Below, one piece after another: positions 33,788 to 45,189 of a stretch of 64,000 nt of DNA (within the stretch, counting starts at the first letter, position 1; each line of letters starts with the position of its first letter). This DNA comes from Roseateles sp. Lineage in GTDB: Bacteria > Pseudomonadota > Gammaproteobacteria > Burkholderiales > Burkholderiaceae. The notes below the pieces were generated by a model that had not been told where the DNA came from, did not search any database, and was given only the letters and a program-made list of their open reading frames with translations. The position numbers and the translations under genes are program-made. The stretch is taken from positions 1 through 64,000 of the forward strand of contig JAFAMW010000058.1 of assembly GCA_019232985.1 (NCBI GenBank), given 5' to 3'.

Positions 33788-35740
33788 TCAATGTGCCGCC
33801 ACCTTGAACACGCTGATCACCTGCGCCAGTGTGGCGGCCTGGTCTTGCATGGACTTTGACAAGGTGGACGCTTCACCGACCAGCGTGGCGTTGCGCTGCG
33901 TGACCAGGTCCATGGCGCTGATGGCCTGGTGCACCTGAGCGATCCCGTCCGTCTGCTCCTGCGAGGCCACGCTGATTTCGCCCATGAGGTCGGTGACATG
34001 GCTGATGCTGGCCACGATCTCGTTCATCGTTGTGACCGCGTGATCCACCTGCACGCCGCCGGTGGCTACTTTCTCGACCGAATCGTCGATCAGCGCCTTG
34101 ATCTCCCGGGCGGCGGCGGCACTGCGCTGCGCGAGGCTGCGCACCTCGGCGGCGACCACGGCGAAGCCGCGGCCCTGGTCGCCGGCACGCGCCGCCTCGA
34201 CCGCGGCGTTGAGCGCCAGGATATTGGTCTGGAACGCAATACTGTCGATCACCGCCGTGATGTCGACGATGCGCTTGGACGATTCGTTGATCGACTGCAT
34301 GGTGTCGACCACTTTCGAGACGGCGGCGCCGCCCTTGCCAGCCAGGGCCGATGCCGTCGCCGCAAGCTGGTTGGCGCGCTGCGCGTTGTCGGAGTTCTGC
34401 TGCACCGTCGAGCTCAACTCTTCCATCGACGCCGCAGTCTGCTGCAGCGCGCCGGCCTGCTGCTGGGTGCGGGCCGACAGGTCGCGGTTGTCGGCGGCGA
34501 TCTTGCTTGAGGCCGAGGCGATTGTCTGGGTGCCGCTTCGGACCTCGCGCACGATCCTGGCCAGCCCGCTGTTCATCTGGGACAGCGCCGCGAGCAGCTG
34601 GCCGGTTTCGTCCATCGAGCGCGGCTGCAGGTCGTGATCGAGGTCGCCCGACGCGATCGCATGGGCGGCCTTGACGGCGTGCGCCAGCGGCCGGGCCACC
34701 ATGCGGCGCAGGCCCAGCCAAAGAAAGGTCGCCAGCAGCAGGCCCGCCGCCAGCGTGCCGCCGAGCAGGATGCGCCGCAGTTCGATCGCCGCGCCTGAAA
34801 ATTCGTCGACCCAGGTGCCCGCGGCCACCACCCAGCCCCAACCCTTGTACTCACGCGACACCACGATCTTTTCGCGCAGGGGCGTGCCCGGGTCTGCGCT
34901 GTACATGTAGCGGTATACCCCCTCGGGATGGCCGGCCAGGTAGCGGACGCTGCTGCTGCTGTTCTTGTTCTCGTCGGCGAGCATGTTCCTGCCTTCCATG
35001 CTCGGGTGGATCGTCATCAGCCCGCGCCGTTCTCCCGGCGCGTTGTCAAAGGCGAACACATAGCCGGTATCGCCAATCTTGATCTTCTTGATGCTGTCTT
35101 TGAGGCCCTGCAGGCCGGCCGACAGATCGAAGCCGATGTAGAGGATGCCGATCACGCGGCCTTGGGCGTCCTTCAGCGGACGGTATTCGGTCATGGTGTC
35201 CTTGCCGAACAGATTGACCTTGCCGGCCCATGTGTCGCCGCGCATCATGGCCGCATAGGCCGGATGCGAATGGCCGAGCAGGGTTCCGACGGCGCGCGTG
35301 CCGTCGTCCTTGACGACCGACGTCGAGATGCGAATGAAATCGTCGCCGGTCCGCGCGAAGATCGTGGCATTGCCGCCGGTCGCTTTCGTGAAGCGGTCGA
35401 CCGCGCCGTAATCGAGATCGAGCACCGCCTTGCCGCTGCGCATCACCGGCGCCTCGGTTCCGCTCACCGGCATGGTGCTTGCGGCGTCGAGCACAAATTC
35501 GTCGGGAAAATAGCCGGAAAACGCCGACGCGATGCGGTCCGCTGCATCGTGCAGGCTTTGATCGTAGGCCGCGATCATGTCGACCACCAATTCGGTCTGC
35601 TTGGTCAGGTCGGCGACGGCGCGCGCGTCGAGCGTGTGGCCGATGCGCGAGGCGACGAAGATCGCCAGCGCGCTCAGCATCACAACGATCAGGAGCAGGC
35701 TGCTAACGGCGATGCGCGTCGCCAGGCTACGTTGTTTCAT
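33788..35740 (-). CDS. Methyl-accepting chemotaxis protein with Cache sensor
   Basis: A protein of 650 residues. Membrane helix 1 is at about 10-30 and helix 2 at about 325-345, with a large periplasmic sensor between. The sensor contains [21 protein letters not shown] and [14 protein letters not shown], marks of the Cache3-Cache2 fusion found in many Burkholderiales receptors. HAMP and the signalling hairpin follow ([20 protein letters not shown]). No CheR pentapeptide is present at the C-terminus, which ends VFKVAAH. Cache domains of this kind sense small carboxylates or amines; the ligand is not predictable here. Divergent from the VOC gene. Confidence 0.94.
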   Translation of the reverse strand: MKQRSLATRIAVSSLLLIVVMLSALAIFVASRIGHTLDARAVADLTKQTELVVDMIAAYDQSLHDAADRIASAFSGYFPDEFVLDAASTMPVSGTEAPVMRSGKAVLDLDYGAVDRFTKATGGNATIFARTGDDFIRISTSVVKDDGTRAVGTLLGHSHPAYAAMMRGDTWAGKVNLFGKDTMTEYRPLKDAQGRVIGILYIGFDLSAGLQGLKDSIKKIKIGDTGYVFAFDNAPGERRGLMTIHPSMEGRNMLADENKNSSSSVRYLAGHPEGVYRYMYSADPGTPLREKIVVSREYKGWGWVVAAGTWVDEFSGAAIELRRILLGGTLAAGLLLATFLWLGLRRMVARPLAHAVKAAHAIASGDLDHDLQPRSMDETGQLLAALSQMNSGLARIVREVRSGTQTIASASSKIAADNRDLSARTQQQAGALQQTAASMEELSSTVQQNSDNAQRANQLAATASALAGKGGAAVSKVVDTMQSINESSKRIVDITAVIDSIAFQTNILALNAAVEAARAGDQGRGFAVVAAEVRSLAQRSAAAAREIKALIDDSVEKVATGGVQVDHAVTTMNEIVASISHVTDLMGEISVASQEQTDGIAQVHQAISAMDLVTQRNATLVGEASTLSKSMQDQAATLAQVISVFKVAAH

Positions 35741-35972
35741 GGATTGGCGGAGGATTTCAATGGACCCAATCGAGTTTATAGGGTTCTGTTGCGGCCAGGG
35801 TGTCAGGCTGCCCGATGGCCGGCGATTTGAAGGGTTACCAATATTGAAGGATTACCAACATGTCGGTCCATCAGGGGGGCACGGCGGGTCCTTTTTGCGT
35901 GTCTTTTGCTTGCGGTTCCATGCCGTTCTAATATTCGCTGCCCCCAACATGTTTATAACTGGGAGATCGCCC

Positions 35973-36452
35973 ATGGCCAGCAAGAACACGGTGTGTCTTT
36001 GGTTTGACGGAGCCGCCCTCGAAGCCGCGCAGTTTTACGCCGAAACTTTTCCGGACAGTTCGGTCGGCACGGTTCATCGCGCGCCGGGCGACTACCCTGC
36101 GGGCAAGCAAGGCGATGTTTTGACGGTGGAGTTCACCGTGATCGGCATTCCCTGTCTGGGGCTGAACGGCGGCCCGGGCGCCCAGCACAGCCATGCCTTC
36201 TCGTTTCAGGTCGCCACCGACGACCAGGCGGAGACGGATCGCCTTTGGAATGCCGTGGTCGGCAATGGCGGGCGAGCCAGCCAATGCGGTTGGTGCCAGG
36301 ACCGGTGGGGCTTGTCGTGGCAGATCACGCCGCGTGCCTTGATCGAGGCCATCGCCGACCCCGATCCAGCCGCGGCAAAGCGGGCTTTCGAAGCGATGAT
36401 GGGGATGACGAAAATCGACATTGCCGCGATCGAAGCCGCGCGCCGCGGCTGA
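35973..36452 (+). CDS. VOC-superfamily (PhnB/3-demethylubiquinone methyltransferase-like) protein
   Basis: A protein of 159 residues with the paired beta-alpha-beta-beta-beta fold. Signature pieces are CLWFDGAALEAAQFYAETFP, TVEFTVIGIPCLGLNGGP and SFQVATDDQAETDRLWNAV, then CGWCQDRWGLSWQITPRAL. These fit the family annotated PhnB or 3-demethylubiquinone-9 3-methyltransferase, most members of which have no demonstrated methyltransferase activity. GGGAG at 35961-35965 supports ATG 35973; an in-frame ATG at 35949 is possible. Single gene. Confidence 0.87.
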   Translation: MASKNTVCLWFDGAALEAAQFYAETFPDSSVGTVHRAPGDYPAGKQGDVLTVEFTVIGIPCLGLNGGPGAQHSHAFSFQVATDDQAETDRLWNAVVGNGGRASQCGWCQDRWGLSWQITPRALIEAIADPDPAAAKRAFEAMMGMTKIDIAAIEAARRG

Positions 36453-36625
36453 CCTCTTCAAATCATCCTGATCTGTCGGCGAGTGGATCTGCCTGGAGGC
36501 GCGCACCCATTTGTCGTCGCAAGGCAGTGGCCTGGCTGAATCAGCCCTTTACGATGAAGCGGGGCTTATCGGGCGATCAACACAGAGCTTGTTTGTCAGA
36601 AAACGAGAGTAGGGCGCCACCGGAC

Positions 36626-37681
36626 TCAATGCTGCCGAGCCGCCCGCTGAAAGTAGGCAATTCGCTCGTCATTCGCGGGATGCGAGGCCAGGGCAATGCC
36701 CAGTTGTCCAGCCTGCGCTTGCCCTTGCCCGGCGTGCATGGCTTCAACGGCGCGAAAGAAGCCCACCATCGCATCGGGTGAAATGCCGTTGGCCAGCATC
36801 AGCTGAACAGACTCGGCGTCGGCCTCACGCTCGGCGTCCCGGCTGTAGGCGGCTTGCCCGAGCCAGACGGGCGCCAAGGCCATCAGGCTGCTGAAGTCGC
36901 CCCAGAGTGCGCCGCTCGCGGCCGTCAGAATGCCAGCCTGGACCAGCATGCGCATGCCATGCCGATGCTGCAGGTGGCCGAGTTCGTGACCCAGCACGCC
37001 GACGATGACAGCGCGCTCGCCCTTGACGCACTCCACCAGTTCGTCGGTCAGGACGATGGCGCCGCCCGGCAAGGCGAATGCGTTGGGACCGATTTTCCCG
37101 CTGCGGAACTCGAGCCGATAGCGAGGCGCCGTGCCGGCGGGCAGGCGGGCCACAGCCGCATCGAACGCCTCGCGGATGCCCCGCCGCTGGGCCGGCGGCA
37201 GGTGTGAAGGCGCGACGAGCGCCCGCGCATCGATCGATGCCAGCGTGGCCTCGCCGACCGTCTGGTCCACGGAGGCGGGCAGGGTCGCGACGATGGCCGA
37301 CGCCAGCCATGGTACCCCCCAGACATAGGCCGAGGCCAGTATTGCGAGCAGCGCCGAGAGGCTGGCCAACACCAGGCCCCATCGCTGCTGCGTGCGCACG
37401 ACCCAGCCATCGCTTCGTCCGCCTTCGGTCGCCGACCACTGGTCCCAGGCTGCGCTGTCGCTGCATTGGATCGAACTGCCATCCGCCAGATGCAGCATGC
37501 GCATGCCATGCCGCGTCCGCTCGGGCCATTGCACCTCGGCCAACGCGACGGTGCGCTGGATCGCCTCGCCTTCGATGTGCAATCGTCCGTCGCGGATGTG
37601 CAGCCGCACAGGATGCGCGCTGGCATGTTCGCCGTCGAAGAAGTTGGCGGCCAGTTCGCCGGGCAGCGCGTGCTCGTTCAT
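36626..37681 (-). CDS. M48-family membrane metallopeptidase
   Basis: A protein of 351 residues. The N-terminal cytoplasmic part (about 1-95) is small-beta-rich, one membrane helix follows (about 98-125), then an M48 domain with zinc motif GHELGHLQHRHG and the downstream Glu ligand in SRDAEREADAESVQLML. The family includes HtpX- and BepA-like proteases that act on envelope proteins. It lies 70 bases after a DUF898 membrane protein on the same strand. DUF898 and M48 genes often travel together, so a common envelope task is likely. The ATG at 37681 is chosen for the conserved MNEHALPGELAANFFDGEHA start. Confidence 0.9.
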   Translation of the reverse strand: MNEHALPGELAANFFDGEHASAHPVRLHIRDGRLHIEGEAIQRTVALAEVQWPERTRHGMRMLHLADGSSIQCSDSAAWDQWSATEGGRSDGWVVRTQQRWGLVLASLSALLAILASAYVWGVPWLASAIVATLPASVDQTVGEATLASIDARALVAPSHLPPAQRRGIREAFDAAVARLPAGTAPRYRLEFRSGKIGPNAFALPGGAIVLTDELVECVKGERAVIVGVLGHELGHLQHRHGMRMLVQAGILTAASGALWGDFSSLMALAPVWLGQAAYSRDAEREADAESVQLMLANGISPDAMVGFFRAVEAMHAGQGQAQAGQLGIALASHPANDERIAYFQRAARQH

Positions 37682-37751
37682 GCCGGCATTTCCCGTCGCA
37701 GCGGACGAACCGAATTCGGCGCGTGCATCGTGACCGTCATTGGTGCCGGAT

Positions 37752-38978
37752 TCACAGACCGATGTCGATGCCGAACAAGTCCCCGGCGAAATCGCCGCTG
37801 GCATCCGTCACGGCGGCTTGCCGTGGATCGCGCAAGTGGTCGAGGTCGCCGCGCAACTGCGGCGTGACCGATTCCACCTTGAGGCGATACATGGCGACGG
37901 CGGCAAACGGCCAGTACAAACCGAGTGTCACCGCCATCAGCAGCCAGTTCTGGACGGTCAGGCCAAACAGGGGCCAGAAACCGAGCCGGCTCTCGAAGCT
38001 CACTTCGGCGCATTCGGTATGGTCCCAGATCATGTTTTGCGCGCGCGAAATGGCGAAGGGCATGGGCACCAGCAAGATCAGCAGCCAGACCAGCGCGCCG
38101 ACAGCGAAGGTGATGGCCAGGGTTGCGGCCGCACTGCGAGGGCCTTCGGACAGTCCATGGAGCGCCATGCCCAGCTTGGCGCCGAGCACGGCCATGAGCA
38201 CGCCGAACAGAAAGGCCGACAGCAACATCACGCCGATCAGCTTCAGGCCCAGCGCGTAGACCGGCATCGGACCGAGCTTCAGCGTCGTCCGCCAGGGCCC
38301 GAGTCCCATGTGGCCGTGCTGGTAGCGCTTCAATCCCCACCAGATCAGCGGCGCCAGCACGAGCGTGATCAGGGTCACGCCACCGGAAGCCTTGAAGAAC
38401 CACGGCGGCGGATGCAGCGGGTCCGTCACGCCGAGCCCGATGGCAAGAAATGCTGCACCCGGGATGAAAGCGGGAATCAGGGCCCGGTATGCGCCGGCCA
38501 GGTCGCCATGAAACCGGAAACGCAGGCCGCGCCAGCTCGTATTGCCGAGCCGGAATTGAAATGCCGCCCGCATCAAGGCCGGCGCCAATGCCGCCAGCGC
38601 CAGCAAGGCAACCAGGCTGGCCATTGGCGACCCGCGTCGGGCAAAGGAATACACCACCAGCATGGCGCCCACCAGCAGCAAGCCGCGCAACATCTTGAGC
38701 GGGTCGCCATGGAAATCGAAGGCGTGGTCGTCGAGCACGGTGTTGCCGTAGAAATAGCGCAGGCGCCTGACCTTGGCCCAAGGTCTGTACAAGCCCAGCG
38801 TCACGATGGTCAACAACAGGTTGACCGCCCAGATGCGGAAATACTCGCTGCCCGAGCCAGTGAACGACAGTTGGAGCGCGCGCGCCATGGGCGGCGTGGC
38901 GTCTGAAACCATGACTGGATCAAGGCGTTCGCCCGCTTCTTCCATCGGCTCCAACGAGCCGTTCTGCGCTGAAATCAT
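37752..38978 (-). CDS. YjgN/DUF898-family multi-pass membrane protein
   Basis: A protein of about 408 residues. Two related halves each begin with a phrase like FTGSGSEYFRIWAVNLLLT and TLGLYRPWAKVRRLRYFYGN. The second half ends LGLYWPFAAVAMYRLK, typical of the DUF898/YjgN family. About eight hydrophobic segments are visible between residues 45 and 370. Function is unknown in the family. It precedes the M48 peptidase with a 70-base gap. Several in-frame ATG codons exist near the start; 38978 is the furthest upstream one with acceptable sequence and may be too long. Confidence 0.87.
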   Translation of the reverse strand: MISAQNGSLEPMEEAGERLDPVMVSDATPPMARALQLSFTGSGSEYFRIWAVNLLLTIVTLGLYRPWAKVRRLRYFYGNTVLDDHAFDFHGDPLKMLRGLLLVGAMLVVYSFARRGSPMASLVALLALAALAPALMRAAFQFRLGNTSWRGLRFRFHGDLAGAYRALIPAFIPGAAFLAIGLGVTDPLHPPPWFFKASGGVTLITLVLAPLIWWGLKRYQHGHMGLGPWRTTLKLGPMPVYALGLKLIGVMLLSAFLFGVLMAVLGAKLGMALHGLSEGPRSAAATLAITFAVGALVWLLILLVPMPFAISRAQNMIWDHTECAEVSFESRLGFWPLFGLTVQNWLLMAVTLGLYWPFAAVAMYRLKVESVTPQLRGDLDHLRDPRQAAVTDASGDFAGDLFGIDIGL

Positions 38979-39131
38979 CTCTATTCGCCGCCGCTTTGGG
39001 GCGCCTCCCAATGGGTTAGAACCTGGCCCTCTATTTGTGCGACGCGATTCTCTTTATTCGATGGGTTCGTGTCACTCCGCAGGACTACCAGGATGGTACT
39101 GAAGCGCGGGCCATGCTCAGCGGCGGATCTT

Positions 39132-39151
39132 CACCCCCTTAAGGAGGGGTG
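39132..39151. repeat. Inverted repeat near the PPOX remnant
   Basis: CACCCC and GGGGTG pair across 8 bases in the gap between the DUF898 gene and the PPOX remnant. No assigned role. Confidence 0.3.
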
Positions 39152-39240
39152 GAGGGTTGACCGGCGTGGAGCCGCCATGCCTAAAGGTACATCCTGGCGA
39201 TTGAAAATCGACTGCACAATCTGCGCATCCGAATCGATAG

Positions 39241-39609
39241 CGGCCGGGCAATCGAATCGCGGACACGCTGCGCAATATCCTGGCCAATCCGCGCGTCGGC
39301 CTGCTTTTTGTCGTCCCGGGCGTCACCGACACCTTCCGGGTCAATGGCCGCGCGACCCTGCTCGCGCCCAGTGAGGTCGAAGGCAAATGTCTCTTGATGG
39401 GCATCCTGGTGGACATCGACGAAGCCTACACGCAATGCTCCAAGGCCTTTCTGCGTTCGCACTTCTGGGACCCTGCCCGATTCATTGCCCCATCAACCAT
39501 GCCGACCGGCGGGCAGGTGCTCCGCGCCATTCAAGGCGATGCCTTCGATGCGGAGCGTTATGACCAGGAGCGGGCCGAGCGCTACAAGCGGCGGGTCGGG
39601 TTTTATTGA
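39241..39609 (+). pseudogene. 5'-truncated PPOX-class (pyridoxamine 5'-phosphate oxidase-like) flavoprotein
   Basis: The frame from 39241 to the stop at 39609 reads as the C-terminal two-thirds of a PPOX-class protein. It includes GNRIADTLRNILANPRVGLL, then LFVVPG, TFRVNGRATLLAPSEVEGK, CSKAFLRSHFWDPARF, and the end YDQERAERYKRRVGFY. The FMN-binding split-barrel core is partly present. An in-frame TAG at 39238-39240 closes the frame just upstream, and no start codon precedes the conserved sequence until codon 52. The usual first 60-80 residues were not found in any frame upstream. I read it as a decayed gene, with a sequencing error as the alternative. Confidence 0.7.
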
Positions 39610-39639
39610 GGCGGAGGTGGGTTTCGTGGGTTTCGATTG

Positions 39640-39973
39640 ATGTTCGTCAGGTTTCTTCGTCCACTGGATCCCGGTGATCTCGTTGCCGTTGTAGCGCCGT
39701 CTGGCGCGGGTCCTGAATGGGTTGCACATGGCCGGATGGTTCGAAGGCACAAGTGGCGTGCTGATCGGCCGTGACGCGATGCAGCAAGATGCCCCGGGCT
39801 GCGAGTTCGACTCGCGAGACGCTGTCGAAGCGGCGCTGAATGAATTGTCCTGCCCAATCATTGCCGACGTCGACATAGGACATACTGGTCCGCAATGGAC
39901 GCTTGTTCAGGGTGCGCTTGCGTGCATCGAATGGGCGGATGGTTGCTGCTCGGTGGTGCAAGAACTGCGATAA
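39640..39973 (+). pseudogene. Internally deleted S66 LD-carboxypeptidase
   Basis: From ATG 39640 one frame reads FVRFLRPLDPGDLVAVVAPS and ends near 39717, matching the start of S66 LD-carboxypeptidases (the PGDxVAVVAPS phrase). From about 39719 another frame reads GWFEGTSGVLIGRDA, then CPIIADVDIGHTGPQWTLVQ and GALACIEWADG, matching the C-terminus with its catalytic His in IGHT. The 200 or so residues between, including the nucleophile Ser, are missing and the halves are out of frame. Intact enzymes remove the terminal D-alanine from muropeptides or cleave microcin C-like compounds. This copy cannot work. Confidence 0.68.
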
Positions 39974-40005
39974 GTCGAATACCGCAAACGCTCCGGTACG
40001 TCGAC

Positions 40006-40524
40006 TTAAAAATTCCAACCCGCTTGTACAGTTGCCATGCTCACATCGGCCTTGGTCAAATAGTCAAGGGTCAGGCCGATGTGAAAGGTCTTGCTCATCC
40101 GCCATTGAATGCCGCCGCTGAGGATTGGATCTGTTTCCTTCTGGTCTGGATGATTTCCTGCGGCGCTTGTCGACAGCGTCGACTGTCCGACCCCGAGTCC
40201 ACCCAGCAGCTCCCACGAGTCGTTGAGTGGGAGATACCCCAGCGCTCGAACGCCAACGAAAGAGCTTAAGCTGTAGACGGGTTGGCCGAGATTGAGCGGA
40301 AGATTGTTGCTATTCAAGTCTCCCATGGCATAGACCTGTACCGCCAAGTTATTATCGAATCGATAGCCTAGATCGCCAGCCAACACGAGGCCATGCACAT
40401 TGCCTTGATTCGACCCGTGTGAAAGCGAGCCACCCAATGCCAGATCGGCTTGAACGCTTTGTGACCAGGCATTTGCGGCAGCCAGGCTGAACACGGCTGC
40501 GGTGGCAAATTTGACAGGTTTCAT
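40006..40524 (-). CDS. Small outer-membrane beta-barrel protein
   Basis: A protein of 172 residues. The signal peptide MKPVKFATAAVFSLAAANAWS is followed by alternating-residue strands and a terminal aromatic: VQADLALGGSLSHGS, VLAGDLGYRFDNNLAVQVYA, and a last strand VSMATVQAGWNF ending in Phe as Bam substrates do. It fits the OmpW/opacity-type eight-stranded group. GC is lower than in the neighbours. The start is ATG 40524; the frame continues to 40680 without conserved sequence. Role unknown. It sits 262 bases downstream of a larger barrel protein on the same strand. Confidence 0.75.
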   Translation of the reverse strand: MKPVKFATAAVFSLAAANAWSQSVQADLALGGSLSHGSNQGNVHGLVLAGDLGYRFDNNLAVQVYAMGDLNSNNLPLNLGQPVYSLSSFVGVRALGYLPLNDSWELLGGLGVGQSTLSTSAAGNHPDQKETDPILSGGIQWRMSKTFHIGLTLDYLTKADVSMATVQAGWNF

Positions 40525-40786
40525 CCGTGGATCTTTCTTGAGTTGCGAGCCAATATCAAAATCTTTTTCAGCGCGCAACTGTATGGCGATGCAATTGGAG
40601 AACCTATCCCCCTTTGGGGTGCGTGCTTGAAGACGGGAATGGAGTGAAGACTGGTTGAATCCGCCGCCATAAGTTGTCATTCGGGCGCAGCAGCTTTGGG
40701 GATGCCGCCCCTTCCTACCAATTTACTTGTCGTCAGCAAGGGCCTCAGAAAAGTCCATTTTCAAAACTTGCCTTGGTCAACCAGCC

Positions 40787-42178
40787 TCAGAACTTCATCA
40801 GAATATCGGCGGCGAATTGAAGTTGCGAACGCTTCGTTCCATTGTCAAATGCCGTCGCATCAAATGAATGATCGCACCGAATTTCCGGTCGCACTTCGAT
40901 CTGGTCCGTGAGCCAGTGGGTCCAGCCAAACGTGGATTCGGCATATCGGGTCGCGAACCCGGTTCGTTGGCCGCGTTGATCGTCAAAGAATTCGCTGCGC
41001 ACACCCACGTAGTCCTTTTCCGTCAATCGATACATAACGTAGAGGGAGGCTGCACTTGCCGCCGCCGAACACTGCTTTAAGCCAGCAGGGCAAGACGCGG
41101 GATTTGCACCTGGAATGGTTGCCTGCCCCTGCGCCGGCACGTGGGTTTGAAATTCGTAGTAATCCTCGGTCGCGATCCACAGGCGGTCAGTAAATTTGTG
41201 GTAGTACATGAATTGGTACAAATTTACATTGTTAAATCCGTAATGCGCGTCATTCGTGCCGTTGGCGCAAAGATAAACATTGTCACTGGAGCTGTCGGAG
41301 CTGTATTGAACGCAGGCCGTTACTGTCGGTCGCGCATCTTTTTCCCAGGGCGCAACGTCGTTGCCAGCATTCAGGCCAATTTGCGCCATCCAGTTCTTGC
41401 TCAGCCGTGTCGACAGGACGGCACCAAACTGGGTGAATGGATCGTAGGTGTAGTACATTGAGTGCGTATCGAAGGGATTCTGCAAATTCAGATCTGCCTC
41501 GATATCACCGAGAGTCGTATAGCGCCCGACCCGAAGGTTGCTGCCTTGGCCGATCGAGGGGTCGTAGACATCGAAGTACAAGTTCGGCAGGGTATAGCCA
41601 TATCTCGCATTTTGCGATGTCAGTTGATTGCTGAATATGCCCTCCATGGTCACTTCCCGGTAATCGGTTCCATACAGACCGCTGACGCGGAATCCCCAGT
41701 CCATGTGGTCCTTCTGCACGGTGTCAGGCACCCGCTCGATGTAAAGCACTGCCTGGTTGAGCTGGACTGCATTGGCGTCGAAGTCATAACCGGCTGGGTA
41801 GTTACCGTTCGCGCCGCGTGAGGTGCTTAGGTTGAAGCCGGCGTCGACCCAGCCCCATATTTCAACGTTATGGTCCTTCAGGCGGTTGCCGAATGGCGTA
41901 CCGTCCAGTTGCTTCATCAGAACGCCGCCGGAAGAATTCGGCGTTGCGCCGCCGATCAATGCGGTGCCCCCAAATGGCCAATCCGCCCAAGGCCACGGGG
42001 GAGCGTCGAGTGGCGCTGGCGGAATTGGCAGGTCAATTCGGCTTGGGTGTTCGTCGGTGGCCGGGGTCGGTACCGCGGCTTGTGCAAGCACTGCTGCAGA
42101 AGACATCAAAATAGAAACTAATGCGCTGGCGCGCATACATCGGCTCACGTTGAGAGTATCGATAAATTTCGATTTCAT
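40787..42178 (-). CDS. Outer-membrane beta-barrel porin-like protein (BBP2 type)
   Basis: A protein of 463 residues. The signal peptide ends VLAQAAVPTP. The mature protein has a long Pro-rich linker, then strands typical of the porin-like BBP2 family: NVEIWGWVDAGFNLSTSRG, YTLPNLYFDVYDPS, LRVGRYTTLGDIEADLNLQN and a final FAADILMKF ending in Phe. The family is predicted to form outer-membrane channels. It lies next to kdpC on the same strand, in the position where kdpDE often sit. GC is clearly lower than in most of the window. Upstream sequence (42180-42370) is AT-rich, so it likely has its own promoter. Confidence 0.78.
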   Translation of the reverse strand: MKSKFIDTLNVSRCMRASALVSILMSSAAVLAQAAVPTPATDEHPSRIDLPIPPAPLDAPPWPWADWPFGGTALIGGATPNSSGGVLMKQLDGTPFGNRLKDHNVEIWGWVDAGFNLSTSRGANGNYPAGYDFDANAVQLNQAVLYIERVPDTVQKDHMDWGFRVSGLYGTDYREVTMEGIFSNQLTSQNARYGYTLPNLYFDVYDPSIGQGSNLRVGRYTTLGDIEADLNLQNPFDTHSMYYTYDPFTQFGAVLSTRLSKNWMAQIGLNAGNDVAPWEKDARPTVTACVQYSSDSSSDNVYLCANGTNDAHYGFNNVNLYQFMYYHKFTDRLWIATEDYYEFQTHVPAQGQATIPGANPASCPAGLKQCSAAASAASLYVMYRLTEKDYVGVRSEFFDDQRGQRTGFATRYAESTFGWTHWLTDQIEVRPEIRCDHSFDATAFDNGTKRSQLQFAADILMKF

Positions 42179-42417
42179 TACAGTAACAAAAAATTTTGTC
42201 AATAAGATTCTGGGATTTTTTGGCGAATTCATATGGAAAGTAGCCGCAGCTTTGATTTTGGGTGCCTCGTCATGCGCGCTAATTGCGTGACTTGGAATCT
42301 AGCGGCAGGCTTGCAAACATTATGTAAATCAATAATTATTTTTATAAATTCCGCAACAAGTTCTGCTTCATCCTGAAGTTCAATTTAGAACAGCAGGGAT
42401 CAAGGCCATGGCCAGAT

Positions 42418-43083
42418 TCAATCGCTGTACGTCAATAGGACGTCAATACGGGCCGCACTTGTCCGTCGGCCTGCTTGCGCCCGCTCCAGCGCGTAATTGA
42501 GCGCCATCACGTTGACGCGCGGTTCGCCGAACATCCACAGGTCGCGGCCTGTGGTGTGCTGCGCAATCATGGCGTCAAGCTGAGCGACCGACATGCCGCG
42601 CGCCTTGGCCACCGAAACGGCCTGCAGCTTGGCATTGGCCGGCGTGATGTCGGGGTCAAGCCCTGACCCCGAAGCGGTCAGCATGTCGGAGGGCAGAAGT
42701 CGGCCCGTCGTTTCGGGTGCATTGGCCTCCAGCGCCTTGCGGTCGCCCAGCAGCCGGTCGTTCAGGGCCTGGCTGGTGGGGCCATAGTTCGAGCTGCTCG
42801 AATTGGCCGCGTTGTAGGGCGCGGGAATGGTCTTGCTCGGGTCCTTGGGATCAGTGTCGGTGGTCGCCGAGGGACGGCCATGGAACCACTGTGGGCCCTC
42901 CCACAGCTGCCCCACCAGGCGCGAACCGGCCACGCCGCCGTCTGCGCGCATGACCAGGCTCCCATTCGCCTGATCCGGAAAGACCACGCGCGCCATGCCG
43001 GTGACCAGCAGCGGATACAGAAAGCCGCACAGTACCCAGGTCACCGCCGAGATGCGCAGCGCGGCAAGCAGCATGTTCCACAT
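42418..43083 (-). CDS. kdpC: Potassium-transporting ATPase subunit C
   Basis: A protein of 221 residues with a single N-terminal membrane helix (LAALRISAVTWVLCGFLYPL) and a periplasmic domain. Conserved blocks are FPDQANGSLV, LVGQLWEGPQWFHGRPS and TASGSGLDPDITPANAKLQ. KdpC assists high-affinity ATP use and K+ binding in the KdpFABC complex. The ATG at 43083 follows kdpB by 9 bases. Slightly longer than the 190-residue E. coli protein, mainly in the middle loop. Confidence 0.96.
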   Translation of the reverse strand: MWNMLLAALRISAVTWVLCGFLYPLLVTGMARVVFPDQANGSLVMRADGGVAGSRLVGQLWEGPQWFHGRPSATTDTDPKDPSKTIPAPYNAANSSSSNYGPTSQALNDRLLGDRKALEANAPETTGRLLPSDMLTASGSGLDPDITPANAKLQAVSVAKARGMSVAQLDAMIAQHTTGRDLWMFGEPRVNVMALNYALERAQAGRRTSAARIDVLLTYSD

Positions 43084-43092
43084 GAGTGTCTC

Positions 43093-45180
<2,088 letters not shown>

Positions 45181-45189
45181 GGCGATCTC

